This document shows, in pieces, positions 46,083-54,712 of a stretch of DNA of 64,000 bases; position 1 is the stretch's first letter; each line of letters begins with the position of its first letter. The position numbers were made by a program, and so were the translations under genes. The stretch covers positions 372,001 through 436,000 of the forward strand of contig NZ_FZPH01000003.1 of NCBI RefSeq assembly GCF_900188485.1, written 5' to 3'. This DNA comes from Asanoa hainanensis (GTDB lineage Bacteria; Actinomycetota; Actinomycetes; Mycobacteriales; Micromonosporaceae). Under the pieces are notes generated by a model. The model did not search any database and was not told the DNA's origin. It was given only the letters and a program-made list of their open reading frames with translations.

Positions 46083-47537
46083 ATGACACAGCAGCTCGAC
46101 CACGCTCGATCGACGGTGGCCGCGGGTCCGCGCCGGTTCCTGACGGGACCCTGGGCGCCGGCCGCCCTCACGATGATCATCGTCGGCGTCCAGTTGGGCC
46201 GCGCCCCGCTCTGGCGCGACGAGCTGGCGACCTGGAGCGCGACGGGCCGCTCCCCCGGCGAGCTGTGGCGCATGCTCGCCACGATCGACGCGGTCACCGG
46301 CCCCTACTACTTCTTCATGCAGGGCTGGACCCGGCTCTTCGGCGACTCCGCGGTGGCCCTGCGACTGCCCTCGCTGCTGGCCATGGCCGGGGCCGCCGCA
46401 CTCACCACCGTGCTCGGCACGCGCCTGTTCGGCCCCCGCGCGGGCCTGCTCGCCGGCCTGCTCTTCGCGGTCGTCCCGAGCACGTCGCGCTACGGGCAGG
46501 AGGCACGCGGGTACGCGTTCGCGGCGCTGTTCGCCGTCCTGGCCACGCTGCTGCTGGTCGACGCGGTGCGCCGGCCGACGGGTTGGCGTTTCGTGGCGTA
46601 CGCGGCGGCCCTGCTGGGCCTGGGCCTCTGCAACCTGGTCGCGTTGTCGCTGGTCGCCGGCCACGCGGCGGCGGTGATCGGTGCCCGGCGAGCGGCGATC
46701 GGCTTCGCGGCCGCCGTCGGCGGGGTCGGCCTGCTGCTGCTCCCACTGGTCTGGCTCGGCCGGGGCCAGCAGGGCCTGCAGCTCGGCTGGGTGCCCACCC
46801 CGGGACCCGGCGACCTGATCGGCCTGCCCGGCAGCGTCCTACAGGCCCAGGCGGTCGGCGGCGCGCTGGTCGTGCTGGCCGGCCTCGGCTGGGCGGTAAC
46901 CGGCGGGCGGTGGCCGACGGTGCTGGCTCTGTCGGTGGCACTGCCGGCGCTGCTCCTGTTCACCGCGGCCCAGCTCGCCCCGTTCTGGGTGCCGCGCTAT
47001 CTGCTCTTCACGGTGTCGCTGCTCTGCGTGCTGGCCGCCGGTGCGCTGCGCCGGATCGCGCCGGCCTACGCGCTCGCGCTCGTCGTGGTGATCGCCGCGC
47101 TGGGCGCACCCGCCCAACTGGGGTTGCGCCGCACCCACGAGTGGCCGCGCTCAGCACCGGTCGACTACCCGGCGGCCGTGGCGGTGATCCGGGCGAACGC
47201 CGAGCCCGGCGACGGCATCATCTACGAGCCGCGAGCGGGCTGGCGGATGCTCGACGTGGCGGTGGCCCGCGGGATGGGCGGTTCGGCACCGCGGGACGTG
47301 CTGGTCGCACGGACGGCGGTGGAACGGGGAGAGTTGCGCGCGACGGAGTGCGCCGACCCGGCCGCCTGCCTGGCCCAGGCCGGCGCCGACCGGCTGTGGC
47401 TGCTGTCCGACGGCAAAGAGCGCGACCCGCTGGCGGCGGTGCCGGGCGAGAGGGGCGCGGCTCTGCGGGCGGCCTACACGACCCGCCAGGTCTGGCCCGA
47501 GCCCGGCCTGACGGTCGCCCTACTCACCCGCCGCTGA
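46083..47537 (+). CDS. GT39-like membrane glycosyltransferase
   Basis: The 484-residue protein has about ten transmembrane helices. After the first helix comes a luminal-type acidic loop (PLWRDELATWSATG), matching the catalytic Asp-Glu loop of PMT/GT39 and related polyprenol-sugar transferases. A QEARGYAF motif follows later. The C-terminal 110 residues form a soluble extracytoplasmic domain. It probably transfers mannose or another sugar from a polyprenyl carrier to envelope proteins or glycans. GGGGAG lies 7 nt before the ATG. The gene converges on pdtaS with 18 bp between stops. Confidence 0.78.
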   Translation: MTQQLDHARSTVAAGPRRFLTGPWAPAALTMIIVGVQLGRAPLWRDELATWSATGRSPGELWRMLATIDAVTGPYYFFMQGWTRLFGDSAVALRLPSLLAMAGAAALTTVLGTRLFGPRAGLLAGLLFAVVPSTSRYGQEARGYAFAALFAVLATLLLVDAVRRPTGWRFVAYAAALLGLGLCNLVALSLVAGHAAAVIGARRAAIGFAAAVGGVGLLLLPLVWLGRGQQGLQLGWVPTPGPGDLIGLPGSVLQAQAVGGALVVLAGLGWAVTGGRWPTVLALSVALPALLLFTAAQLAPFWVPRYLLFTVSLLCVLAAGALRRIAPAYALALVVVIAALGAPAQLGLRRTHEWPRSAPVDYPAAVAVIRANAEPGDGIIYEPRAGWRMLDVAVARGMGGSAPRDVLVARTAVERGELRATECADPAACLAQAGADRLWLLSDGKERDPLAAVPGERGAALRAAYTTRQVWPEPGLTVALLTRR

Positions 47538-47555
47538 CGACCTACGACCTATGGC

Positions 47556-49076
47556 TTACGCGTCGCCCGCCCGGGCCTTGCCGAGCGGGACGACCAGGAC
47601 CGCCTCGGTGCCGCCCTCGGCCCGGTTGCGCAGCTCGATCGAGCCGCGCAGCTCGCCGGTCGCCAGCGCCTTGACGATCTGCAGGCCGAGCCGGCCGCCC
47701 TTGTCAGGGTCGAAGTCCGCCGGCAGCCCGCGCCCGTTGTCGGCGACCGTGACGTGCAGCTGCTTGCGGAACCGGTGCACCGCGACCACTACCTCGGGCT
47801 CGGCCGCCCGCTCCCCCTCGCCGTCGAAGCCGTGCTCGGCCGCGTTCAGCAGGAGCTCGTTGAGCACCATCACGAGCGACGTGGCGAGCTCCGCGGGCAG
47901 CACCCCGAACGCGCCCTCGCGCCGCATCCGGATCGAAACCTCCGTGCTGGCCACCTCGGTGGCGGCGCCGGCCACCTTGTCGACGATGCCGTCGAACTCG
48001 ACGGCCTCGTCGCTCGACATCGACAGCGTCTCGTGCACCAGCGCGATCGACGCGACCCGGCGCACGGACTCCTCCAGCGCCGCCCGGGCCGCCGGAATGC
48101 CGACCCGACGCGCCTGCAGGCGCAGCAGGGCCGCGACCGTCTGGAGGTTGTTCTTGACCCGGTGGTGAATCTCCCGGATGGTCGCGTCCTTGGTGATCAG
48201 GGCACGGTCCCGCCGGCGTACCTCGGTGATGTCCCGAACCAGCACCAACGACCCGATCGGCACCCCGGCGGGCATCAGCGGCAACGCCCGGTGCAGCACG
48301 GTCGCGCCGCGGGCGTCGACCTCCTTGCGGGCCGGCGCCTCACCGCGCAGCGAGGCCAGCACCCGGTTGGCCGCGTCGGTGCCCTCCAGCGGGTCGTCGG
48401 CCAGGCGCTTGATCAGGACGGACAGGTCCTCGCCGACGAGATGGGCGGCGAAACCCAGCCGGCGGTACGCGGACTGCGCGTTCGGGCTCGCGAAAGTCAC
48501 CTTGCCGCCGGCATCGAGCCGGACCAGCCCGTCACCGACCCGCGGCGCCGAGGTGGTCTCACCCGGGTGCCGGCGCGGCGGGAACGTGCCGTCGGACGTC
48601 ATCTGGGCCAGGTCGTCGGCGGTGGTCAGGTAGTTGAGCTCGAGCTGGCTCGGGGTGCGCGCGGTGGACAGGTTGGTGTCCCGGCCGACGACCGCGATCA
48701 CCTCGCCGCTCTCCCCGTCGGCCGAGCGCAGCCGCACCGGGATCGCCTCGTGCCGGGCCGGGGTGTCGCCGTACCAGACCGGATCGCCCTCCCGCCAGAT
48801 CCGGCCCTCGCGATAGGCGATGTCGAGGTGGGCGACCTCGGGACCGCCGACGATCCGGCCGACCTGGTCGTCCTGGTAGGCCGTGGGCGCCGTGGTCGGC
48901 CGCACCTGGGCCACGCAGAGGAACCCACCCTCGTCGTCGACCGGCACCCACAGCAGCAGGTCGGCGAAGGACAGATCGGAGAGCAACTGCCACTCACCGG
49001 CGATCCGGTGCAGATGATCGATATCACCCCGCCGCAGGGCGGTGTGCTCTTCGACTAGATCACGCAGGGTGGACAC
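47556..49076 (-). CDS. pdtaS: PdtaS-like cytosolic sensor histidine kinase
   Basis: This 506-residue soluble kinase has an N-terminal GAF-like domain (about 1-150), a PAS domain (about 180-290), a HisKA_2 domain with EIHHRVKNNLQTVAALLRLQ near 310, and a HATPase domain (LNELLLNAAEHGF, VADNGRGLP, GGRLGLQIVKAL). This is the PdtaS layout; its partner PdtaR is an ANTAR RNA-binding antiterminator, not encoded in this window. It starts with GTG, with a weak ribosome site. In M. tuberculosis pdtaS is also next to whiB1 and the biotinyl protein gene. Confidence 0.88.
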   Translation of the reverse strand: MSTLRDLVEEHTALRRGDIDHLHRIAGEWQLLSDLSFADLLLWVPVDDEGGFLCVAQVRPTTAPTAYQDDQVGRIVGGPEVAHLDIAYREGRIWREGDPVWYGDTPARHEAIPVRLRSADGESGEVIAVVGRDTNLSTARTPSQLELNYLTTADDLAQMTSDGTFPPRRHPGETTSAPRVGDGLVRLDAGGKVTFASPNAQSAYRRLGFAAHLVGEDLSVLIKRLADDPLEGTDAANRVLASLRGEAPARKEVDARGATVLHRALPLMPAGVPIGSLVLVRDITEVRRRDRALITKDATIREIHHRVKNNLQTVAALLRLQARRVGIPAARAALEESVRRVASIALVHETLSMSSDEAVEFDGIVDKVAGAATEVASTEVSIRMRREGAFGVLPAELATSLVMVLNELLLNAAEHGFDGEGERAAEPEVVVAVHRFRKQLHVTVADNGRGLPADFDPDKGGRLGLQIVKALATGELRGSIELRNRAEGGTEAVLVVPLGKARAGDA

Positions 49077-49096
49077 GCCTGCAAGGGTGCCACGGG

Positions 49097-50152
49097 TCAG
49101 AGCGTCGACGTCACTTTGGCCAGGCCGCGCGGTGCGTCGGGGTTCTCGCCGCGGGCCAGGGCCAGGGCCAGGGCCAGGCGTTGCAGCGGGAGGATGTCGA
49201 GCAGCGGGGCGAGGCGCTCGTCGACCTCGGGGACCGCGAGCCGGGCGGTGGCGCCGGGCACGTCGGCCGGGCCCACGGTCACGACGTCGGCGCGGCGCTC
49301 GTCGAGGCGGGTGAGCACCTCTCGCATCGCGGCGCCCCCGGGGCCGGCGCCGACGACCGCGAGCACCGGGACGTCGGGGTCGGCCAGGGCGAGCGGGCCG
49401 TGCAGCAGGTCGGCGCCCGAGAACGACAGGGCCGGCAGGTAGGAGGTCTCCATCAGCTTGAGCGCGGCCTCGCGGGCGGTCGGGTAGGCGTAGCCGCGGC
49501 CGGTGGTGACCAGCCGGGCCGCGAACCGGTAGCGCGGCGCCAGGTCGGCCGCCGTCGGGTCGGCCAGCGCCGTCTCGGCCAGGCCCGGGAGCGAGGCGAG
49601 GGTACGCATTTCGTCGGCCGGCACGGAACCCGAGCCGCCGCGGATGCCCTCGACCAGCAGCAGCAGGGCGAGCAGCTCGGCGGTGTAGGTCTTGGTGGCC
49701 GCGACCGCCCGCTCGTGCCCGGCGGCCACGTCGATGTGCAGCTCCGCGGCGCCGGCCAGGGCCGAGTCGGGGTTGTTGGTGATCGCGAGGGTGAGCGCGC
49801 CGGACTCCCGGGCCACCCGGACCACCTCGGTCAGGTCGGGCGAGCCGCCGCTCTGGCTCACCCCGACGACCAGCGCGTCGGACAGGTCGGGACGCGCGCC
49901 GAAGACCGTGACCGCGCTCGGCGAGGCCAACCCGGCGGGCAGCCCGAGCCGGATCTCGGTGAGGTAGGCGCCGTAGAGGGCCGCGTGGTCGGACGTGCCG
50001 CGCGCGGTGAACACGACGTGCCTCGGCCGCCGCTCCACGATCGCGGCCGCGACAGCGGCGATCGGGTCGGCGTGCGCCGGCTCCAGCAGCCCGGCGTAGA
50101 CCCCCGGCTGCTCGGCGATGTCCGCGGCCATCCCTGCGCCCGGCGTACCCAT
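49097..50152 (-). CDS. Double-SIS sugar isomerase/deaminase (GlmS isomerase-like)
   Basis: The 351-residue protein has two SIS domains: ARGTSDHAALYGAYLTE near residue 50 with VGVSQSGGSPDLTEVV near 97, and TTGRGYAYPTAREAALKLMETSY near 215. The C terminus resembles the GlmS isomerase tail (LPLQRLALALALARGENPDAPRGLAKVT). The glutaminase domain of GlmS is absent, placing it with AgaS, NagB-II or FrlB-type aminosugar deaminase/isomerases. The substrate is undetermined. GGGAGG lies 5 nt before the ATG. It lies 20 bp upstream of pdtaS on the same strand. Confidence 0.82.
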   Translation of the reverse strand: MGTPGAGMAADIAEQPGVYAGLLEPAHADPIAAVAAAIVERRPRHVVFTARGTSDHAALYGAYLTEIRLGLPAGLASPSAVTVFGARPDLSDALVVGVSQSGGSPDLTEVVRVARESGALTLAITNNPDSALAGAAELHIDVAAGHERAVAATKTYTAELLALLLLVEGIRGGSGSVPADEMRTLASLPGLAETALADPTAADLAPRYRFAARLVTTGRGYAYPTAREAALKLMETSYLPALSFSGADLLHGPLALADPDVPVLAVVGAGPGGAAMREVLTRLDERRADVVTVGPADVPGATARLAVPEVDERLAPLLDILPLQRLALALALARGENPDAPRGLAKVTSTL

Positions 50153-50241
50153 GTGTGCCTCCCCTGCGCGATCCCTGCTCGATTCTGCACGAAACTCCGG
50201 TTTATCGCAACGTTCCGATCAGCAGCCGACAGGCGGACGCA

Positions 50242-50273
50242 CGAACGCCCCCGGATCGCTCCGGGGGCGTTCG
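50242..50273. terminator. Perfect 14-bp hairpin terminator
   Basis: Arms 50242-50255 and 50260-50273 (cgaacgcccccgga / tccgggggcgttcg) enclose a 4-nt loop. The hairpin starts 16 nt beyond the MFS stop codon (50289) on the minus strand and insulates the downstream SIS gene. Confidence 0.85.
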
Positions 50274-50288
50274 GGTGAGGCAGCAGGG

Positions 50289-51881
50289 TCAATCGGCGAT
50301 GGCTTCGGCCTTGGCCAGCGCCACCTCGGCGTCGTCCGCCGGGGTTTCCTTCTTGTCGTCAGGACCGGAGCCGCGCAGCGGGATCTCCTTGACGAACCAG
50401 GCCAGGATCGGCACCAGGATCACGATCACCGCCGCCCAGACGAACACGTACGCGATCGAGTCGGCCAGGCCGCCCATCACGCCGTCGCGGATCTGCGCGG
50501 GGAGGTTCTGGAGGGCGGTCGGGTTGACGCCCGCGCCCCCGCCGTCGCCCGCCAGGGCCGCGCCGGCCGGCGACTTCGCCAGGTGGTGCACGAAGAGCGC
50601 GCCGAAGAGGGCGATGCCGATCGAGCCGCCGATGGAGCGAAAGAACGTCGCGGCGCCACTGCCGGCGCCGAGGTCCTTCTGCTCGACGCTGTTCTGGGCG
50701 ATCAGCATCGAGGTCTGCATCAGGAAGCCCATGCCGACGCCGAGCACGACCATGTAAAGCGCGAGCACCGTCTTCGTGGTCTCGGCGTTGATCGTGGCCA
50801 GCAGGCCCATCCCGCCGAGCAGCGCCACGCCGCCGAGGATCGGGAAGATCCGGTAACGGCCGGTCTTGGTGATGACCCGGCCGGTGATCACGGAGACGAC
50901 CAGCATGCCGAACATCAGTGGCAACAGCAGCAGGCCGCTGTTGGTCGCCGAGGCACCCTGGACGGTCTGCTGGAACAGCGGCAGGAAGTTCATCGCGCCG
51001 AACATCGCGAAGCCGAGCAGGAAGCCGACCGCGGAGATCAGGGCGAAGTTGCGGTTGGCGAACAGGTGCAGCGGCAGGATCGGCTCCGGTGCGCGGCGCT
51101 CGACGAACCCGAACGCCACCAGCGCCACCACGGTCAGCGCGCCGAGGCCGAGGATCTGCGGCGACATCCAGTCGTACTCGTTGCCGCCCCAGGTGGTGAT
51201 CAGCACGAGCGCGGTGATGCCGACGGAGAGCAACGCGGCGCCGAGGTAGTCGATCCGGTGCTCGGTGCGGTAGCGCGGCAGGTGCATCCGGGTGGCCAGG
51301 ACCAGCAGGGCCAGGCCACCGAGCGGCAGGTTGACGTAGAACGCCCAGCGCCACGACAGGTTGTCGGTGATGAAGCCGCCGACCAGCGGGCCCGCGACCA
51401 TCGCGATCGCCATGATGCCGGCGATCATGCCCTGGTAGCGGCCACGCTCACGGGGCGGCACCAGGTCACCGATGATCGCCATGACGCCGACCATCAGGCC
51501 ACCGGCACCGAGGCCCTGCACGGCCCGGAACGCGATGAGCTCGATCATGCCGTCGCCGGGGCCGCCGAACATCGCGGAGCCGGCCATTCCGCACAGTGCC
51601 GAGCCGATCAGGAAGATAATGATCGACGTCAGGAAAATCGATTTGCGTCCGTAGAGGTCGCCGAGCTTGCCCCAGATCGGCGTCGAGACGGTCGTGCCGA
51701 GCACGTAGGCGGTGACGACCCAGGTGAAATGGTCGATGCCGCCGAACTCGCTGACGATGCGCGGCAACGCCGTGCTGACGATCATGTTGTCGAGCATCGC
51801 GAGCATCATCGCGATCATCAGACCGGCGAGGATGCCGCGGATCTTCTGTGGCGCGATGGTTTGTGGCGCGACGGTGGTCAT
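50289..51881 (-). CDS. DHA2-family MFS drug exporter (14 TM)
   Basis: The 530-residue transporter has 14 hydrophobic segments. It shows the MFS signature between helices 2 and 3 (GKLGDLYGRKSIFL), the N-terminal LDNMIVSTALPRI motif of DHA2 drug/H+ antiporters, and motif C-like glycines in helix 5. It likely exports toxic compounds by proton exchange. It is divergent from a TetR-family gene across 113 bp that contain a palindrome, the standard repressor-pump arrangement. A strong terminator follows the stop. Confidence 0.9.
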   Translation of the reverse strand: MTTVAPQTIAPQKIRGILAGLMIAMMLAMLDNMIVSTALPRIVSEFGGIDHFTWVVTAYVLGTTVSTPIWGKLGDLYGRKSIFLTSIIIFLIGSALCGMAGSAMFGGPGDGMIELIAFRAVQGLGAGGLMVGVMAIIGDLVPPRERGRYQGMIAGIMAIAMVAGPLVGGFITDNLSWRWAFYVNLPLGGLALLVLATRMHLPRYRTEHRIDYLGAALLSVGITALVLITTWGGNEYDWMSPQILGLGALTVVALVAFGFVERRAPEPILPLHLFANRNFALISAVGFLLGFAMFGAMNFLPLFQQTVQGASATNSGLLLLPLMFGMLVVSVITGRVITKTGRYRIFPILGGVALLGGMGLLATINAETTKTVLALYMVVLGVGMGFLMQTSMLIAQNSVEQKDLGAGSGAATFFRSIGGSIGIALFGALFVHHLAKSPAGAALAGDGGGAGVNPTALQNLPAQIRDGVMGGLADSIAYVFVWAAVIVILVPILAWFVKEIPLRGSGPDDKKETPADDAEVALAKAEAIAD

Positions 51882-51920
51882 TGGGTACGCCCCCCAGCGT
51901 GATGGGACTTACTTGCCGCC

Positions 51921-51974
51921 CGGCTAGTCTTCCTTACTAGCCGCACGGTAAGCTGCCAACTAACCGGTCGTCAA
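51921..51974 (-). promoter_or_regulatory. MFS promoter and TetR operator candidate
   Basis: On the minus strand, TTGACG (51969-51974) and TACCGT (51945-51950) are spaced by 18 nt as -35 and -10. Immediately downstream is an inverted repeat with 8-bp arms (cggctagt 51921-51928 and actagccg 51936-51943) and a 7-nt spacer. It overlaps the likely transcription start, where a TetR repressor would block the pump gene. Confidence 0.6.
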
Positions 51975-51994
51975 GTCAATTGAAGGAGCCAAGG

Positions 51995-52549
51995 GTGGTC
52001 GAGAGCACGCGAGGCCGGATCCAGGCCGTCGCGCTCGAGCTCTTCACGGAGAACGGGTACGAGAAGACCTCGCTCCGGGAGATCGCCGAGCGGCTCGGCG
52101 TGACCAAAGCCGCCCTCTACTACCACTTCAAGAGCAAGGACGAGATCGTCTCGAGCTTCTCGGAGGACCGGCTGGCCCGGCTCGACGAGATCATCGAATG
52201 GGCCGAGTCGCAGCCGCCGGGGCTGGAGCGGCGGCAGGAGCTGCTCGCCCGTTACGCCGACGAGTTCTTCGCCAGCAATCACCCGTCCGTGATGCGGTTC
52301 TTCGAGCAGAACCAGACGGTCGTCAAGACCATGTCGGCGGGCATGGGGATGCGCGACCGGATGCTGCGGGTGGCGTCCCTGATGGCCGACGATGTCGACG
52401 ACCCGACCGAGCAGCTACGCGCGGCGCTGGCCCTGTTCGCGGTGCACGGGAGCTGGTTCGCGATACGGCAGGAGCTCCCGATCGAGGAGCGCAAGCGGGT
52501 GGCCCTCGACGTCGCCGAAGACCTGTGGCGGCCGCGGATCAGCCCGTGA
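51995..52549 (+). CDS. TetR-family repressor
   Basis: The 184-residue regulator has an N-terminal helix-turn-helix (ALELFTENGYEKTSLREIAERLGVTKAALYYHFKSKDEI condensed over residues 10-50) and a helical ligand-binding domain. The GTG at 51995 is chosen for AAGGAG 6 nt upstream. It is divergent from the MFS exporter gene and presumably controls it through the palindrome between them. Its 3' end overlaps the convergent GNAT gene by 11 bp. Confidence 0.9.
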   Translation: MVESTRGRIQAVALELFTENGYEKTSLREIAERLGVTKAALYYHFKSKDEIVSSFSEDRLARLDEIIEWAESQPPGLERRQELLARYADEFFASNHPSVMRFFEQNQTVVKTMSAGMGMRDRMLRVASLMADDVDDPTEQLRAALALFAVHGSWFAIRQELPIEERKRVALDVAEDLWRPRISP

Positions 52550-53033
52550 GCGGCAGCCGGAGCGCTTCGAGCTCGACGCCCGGGAAGGGCGACCAGTCGC
52601 GCTCGGGCACGCGGGCGAAGCCGAGCCGGGCGTAGAGCCGCTTGGCCGGCTCGGAGAAGCTGCGCACGCAGATCACGACCGCCGCGCAGCCGAGCTCGCC
52701 GGCCCGCTCCAGGCAGGCCCGCACGAGCGCCTCGCCGGCGCCGCGGCCCTGGGCGGCGGGGTCGACGGCGAGCATCCGGAACTCCGCCTCGCCGGGGCCG
52801 GAGATCTCCGCGTACGCGGTGCCGGGCAGCACGAAGGTGACCGAGCCGAGCACCTGGTCGTCCTCGACGGCGACCAGCAGCACCCCGGCCTCGGCGCGGG
52901 TCTCCACGTCGGCCAGCTTCTTGTCGTAACCGTGGTCGCCGGCGAGCTGGCCGTCTTCGCGGTAGGCGTCGACGGTGAACCGGGCGATCGCCGGGAAGTC
53001 GGCCGGCGTCGCGGGTCGGATCCGTACCGTCAT
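52539..53033 (-). CDS. GNAT-family N-acetyltransferase
   Basis: This 164-residue acetyltransferase has the GNAT core: an N-terminal strand (IRPATPADFPAIARFT), motif A with the acetyl-CoA loop (MLAVDPAAQGRGAGEALV, QGRGAG near residue 98) and motif B (VRSFSEPAKRLYARLGF). The substrate is unknown. Its ATG overlaps the stop of the biotinyl protein gene (ATGA, 53030-53033), so the two are co-translated. It overlaps tetR convergently by 11 bp. Confidence 0.85.
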   Translation of the reverse strand: MTVRIRPATPADFPAIARFTVDAYREDGQLAGDHGYDKKLADVETRAEAGVLLVAVEDDQVLGSVTFVLPGTAYAEISGPGEAEFRMLAVDPAAQGRGAGEALVRACLERAGELGCAAVVICVRSFSEPAKRLYARLGFARVPERDWSPFPGVELEALRLPLTG

Positions 53034-53245
53034 TCGATGACGGCGATCAGGTCGCCCTCCTGGACGACGTCGCCCTCGTTGACGGCGAGCTGCGCCAGGG
53101 TCCCGCCGGACTCGGCGATCACCGGGATCTCCATCTTCATCGACTCGAGGATGACCAGCGTGTCGCCCTCGGCGACCGTGTCGCCCGCGGCCGCGACGAC
53201 CTTCCACACATTGGCCACCATCTCGGCACGGATCTCGTCAGACAT
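53030..53245 (-). CDS. Single-domain biotinyl/lipoyl carrier protein (TB7.3-like)
   Basis: The 71-residue protein is only a biotinyl domain, with the attachment lysine in ESMKMEIP near residue 37. It matches the size and position of M. tuberculosis TB7.3 (Rv3221c), a biotinylated protein encoded between pdtaS and the sigH region. It could serve as a biotin carboxyl carrier subunit for an acyl-CoA carboxylase encoded elsewhere. It is coupled to the downstream GNAT gene. Confidence 0.88.
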   Translation of the reverse strand: MSDEIRAEMVANVWKVVAAAGDTVAEGDTLVILESMKMEIPVIAESGGTLAQLAVNEGDVVQEGDLIAVIE

Positions 53246-53377
53246 CGCGTGGTCCTCCCTACCCGGCATCCGCGACACCTCGCCGTGCCGCGTCAGCATC
53301 CAACCATGCGCCGGGCGTCGGTGGCTGCCTGGCGGGCCGACTACGATCGTCGGGTCACTTGAGGGACGGAGGTCGAC

Positions 53378-53452
53378 ATGGCGAAGAAGAGCCGCAAGAA
53401 GAAGGCACGTAAGAAGAGCGCCGCCAACCACGGCAAGCGCCCAAACAGCTGA
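53378..53452 (+). CDS. 50S ribosomal protein bL37 (24 residues)
   Basis: This tiny open reading frame encodes MAKKSRKKKARKKSAANHGK plus four more residues, RPNS, with GGAGG 5 nt before the ATG. Almost half the residues are Lys or Arg, and the ANHGKRPN ending matches mycobacterial bL37, a recently recognised 24-residue large-subunit protein. It is too short for ordinary gene callers. It is convergent with rsrA, and the shared hairpin 53461-53487 separates them. Confidence 0.87.
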   Translation: MAKKSRKKKARKKSAANHGKRPNS

Positions 53453-53460
53453 AAGACAAC

Positions 53461-53487
53461 GTCGCCGGCCCAAGCAGGGCCGGCGAC
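53461..53487. terminator. Bidirectional terminator between bL37 and rsrA
   Basis: An 11-bp perfect stem (gtcgccggccc 53461-53471, gggccggcgac 53477-53487) with a 5-nt loop is followed by gagcttttag on the plus strand. It begins 8 nt after the bL37 stop and ends 6 nt before the rsrA stop codon. Confidence 0.85.
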
Positions 53488-53493
53488 GAGCTT

Positions 53494-53754
53494 TTAGACG
53501 TCGGTACGAAGCTCCGAGAGCTTGCCGCGCAGGCGGGCCAGGAGCTCGGTCGGTGCGGTCTCGTTGCCGCAGCAGCGGGCGACCAGCGCCTTGACCTCCT
53601 GCTCGATGCCGTATTCGGCCAGGCAGGGCGAGCACTCGTCGAGGTGCTCGCGGATCAGTTCGCGGCGCGAGTCGGCGCACTCGAGGTCGAGATAGAGGTA
53701 GACCTCTTCGAGCACTTCGCTGCAGTCGGTCTCGTGGGGGTTACCGCAACTCAC
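53494..53754 (-). CDS. rsrA: Zinc-binding anti-sigma factor RsrA
   Basis: This 86-residue ZAS-family anti-sigma factor has the HxxxCxxC zinc motif (His37, Cys41, Cys44) and an additional N-terminal cysteine (Cys11) corresponding to the redox switch of RsrA/RshA. Oxidation forms a disulfide and releases the sigma factor. It starts with GTG; GAGG 8-9 nt upstream overlaps the sigR stop, and the intergenic gap is 6 bp. The pair is therefore made together. Confidence 0.93.
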   Translation of the reverse strand: MSCGNPHETDCSEVLEEVYLYLDLECADSRRELIREHLDECSPCLAEYGIEQEVKALVARCCGNETAPTELLARLRGKLSELRTDV

Positions 53755-53760
53755 GGTTCC

Positions 53761-54399
53761 TCACACCTCCTGGCGGGCAGCGGCGGCATCACCCGAAGGA
53801 GTGCGGGTGAAACCTCGATCCGCAGCGTAGCGCTCCAGCAGGTTGCGCAGGTTCCGCCGACCGCGGTGAAGTCGCGACATGACCGTACCGATGGGCGTGT
53901 TCATGATGTCGGCGATCTCCTTGTACGAGAAACCTTCGACATCAGCCAGGTAGACGGCCAGCCGGAACTCCTCCGGCAGCTGCTGCAGGGCGTTCTTCAC
54001 GTCGCTGTCGGGCAGCCGGTCGAGCGCCTCGGTCTCCGCCGAGCGCAGGCCGCTCGAGGTGTGCGACTCCGCGCTGGCGAGCTGCCAGTCGGTGATCTCC
54101 TCGGTCGGTGCCTGGACGGGCTGGCGCTGCCGCCGGCGGTACGAGTTGATGTAGGTGTTGGTGAGGATCCGGTAGAGCCACGCCTTGAGGTTGGTGCCTT
54201 CCTCGAACTGGTGGAAGGCGGCGTAGGCCTTGAGGAACGTCTCCTGGACCAGGTCCTCGGCGTCGGCGGGGTTGCGGGTCATCCGCAGCGCCGCGGCGTA
54301 GAGCTGGTCGACGAAAGGCAGCGCGTCCCGCTCGAACCGGGCCCGCCGCTCGTCGGTCGGCTCCTCGGTTCGGGTCTTCTCCGGCTGCGTCAAGCGCAC
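53761..54399 (-). CDS. sigR: ECF sigma factor SigR/SigH
   Basis: The 212-residue ECF sigma factor has region 2 ([31 protein letters not shown] over residues 30-60) and region 4 ([41 protein letters not shown]). It directs the thiol-oxidative stress response and is held by RsrA. The GTG at 54399 has GAGGAGGGAC directly upstream. The frame stays open to an ATG at 54651, which could in principle give an extended sigR' isoform as described in Streptomyces, but the sigR-dependent promoter at 54616-54641 would start transcription inside that extension. Confidence 0.93.
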   Translation of the reverse strand: MRLTQPEKTRTEEPTDERRARFERDALPFVDQLYAAALRMTRNPADAEDLVQETFLKAYAAFHQFEEGTNLKAWLYRILTNTYINSYRRRQRQPVQAPTEEITDWQLASAESHTSSGLRSAETEALDRLPDSDVKNALQQLPEEFRLAVYLADVEGFSYKEIADIMNTPIGTVMSRLHRGRRNLRNLLERYAADRGFTRTPSGDAAAARQEV

Positions 54400-54615
54400 G
54401 TCCCTCCTCAACTGTTCCGCCGAGGATACGCGTCGCGCGCTCCCGCCAGACTCAGTTGCAGGTTGGTTGCCCCGGATCAGGCCGTGAGTAACGTCGCTCG
54501 CCGGCCATTCGGGTGCGGACAAAAGCGCCCGGAACCGGCCAGTCTCGCGGTTGTCCCGCGTAGCTGCTCGCACTGGGTGAAGCCCCCTTGCCGTCTGATC
54601 ACGTACGACGGCTGT

Positions 54616-54641
54616 AACAAGGGCGGGCACCTGCGAATTCC
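54616..54641 (-). promoter_or_regulatory. SigR-dependent auto-regulatory promoter
   Basis: On the minus strand GGAAT (54637-54641) and GTT (54616-54618) are separated by exactly 18 nt, which is the consensus of SigR/SigH promoters. It lies about 215 nt upstream of the sigR start. The remainder of the 399-bp gap 54400-54798 contains the hairpins at 54713-54749 and no convincing gene. Confidence 0.8.
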
Positions 54642-54712
54642 CCGGATTCAACCCACTCGCCCCGGAGACACTTTGCCGCGTCCCCGAGGCGAGGTGGGCC
54701 TGGGAGGTTGAT

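Noticed and set aside
54400-54651. Extended SigR start at ATG 54651 as the main start
   Set aside because: The SigR promoter lies at the start of this extension, the extra residues lack a fold-like pattern, and the GTG at 54399 has a strong Shine-Dalgarno.
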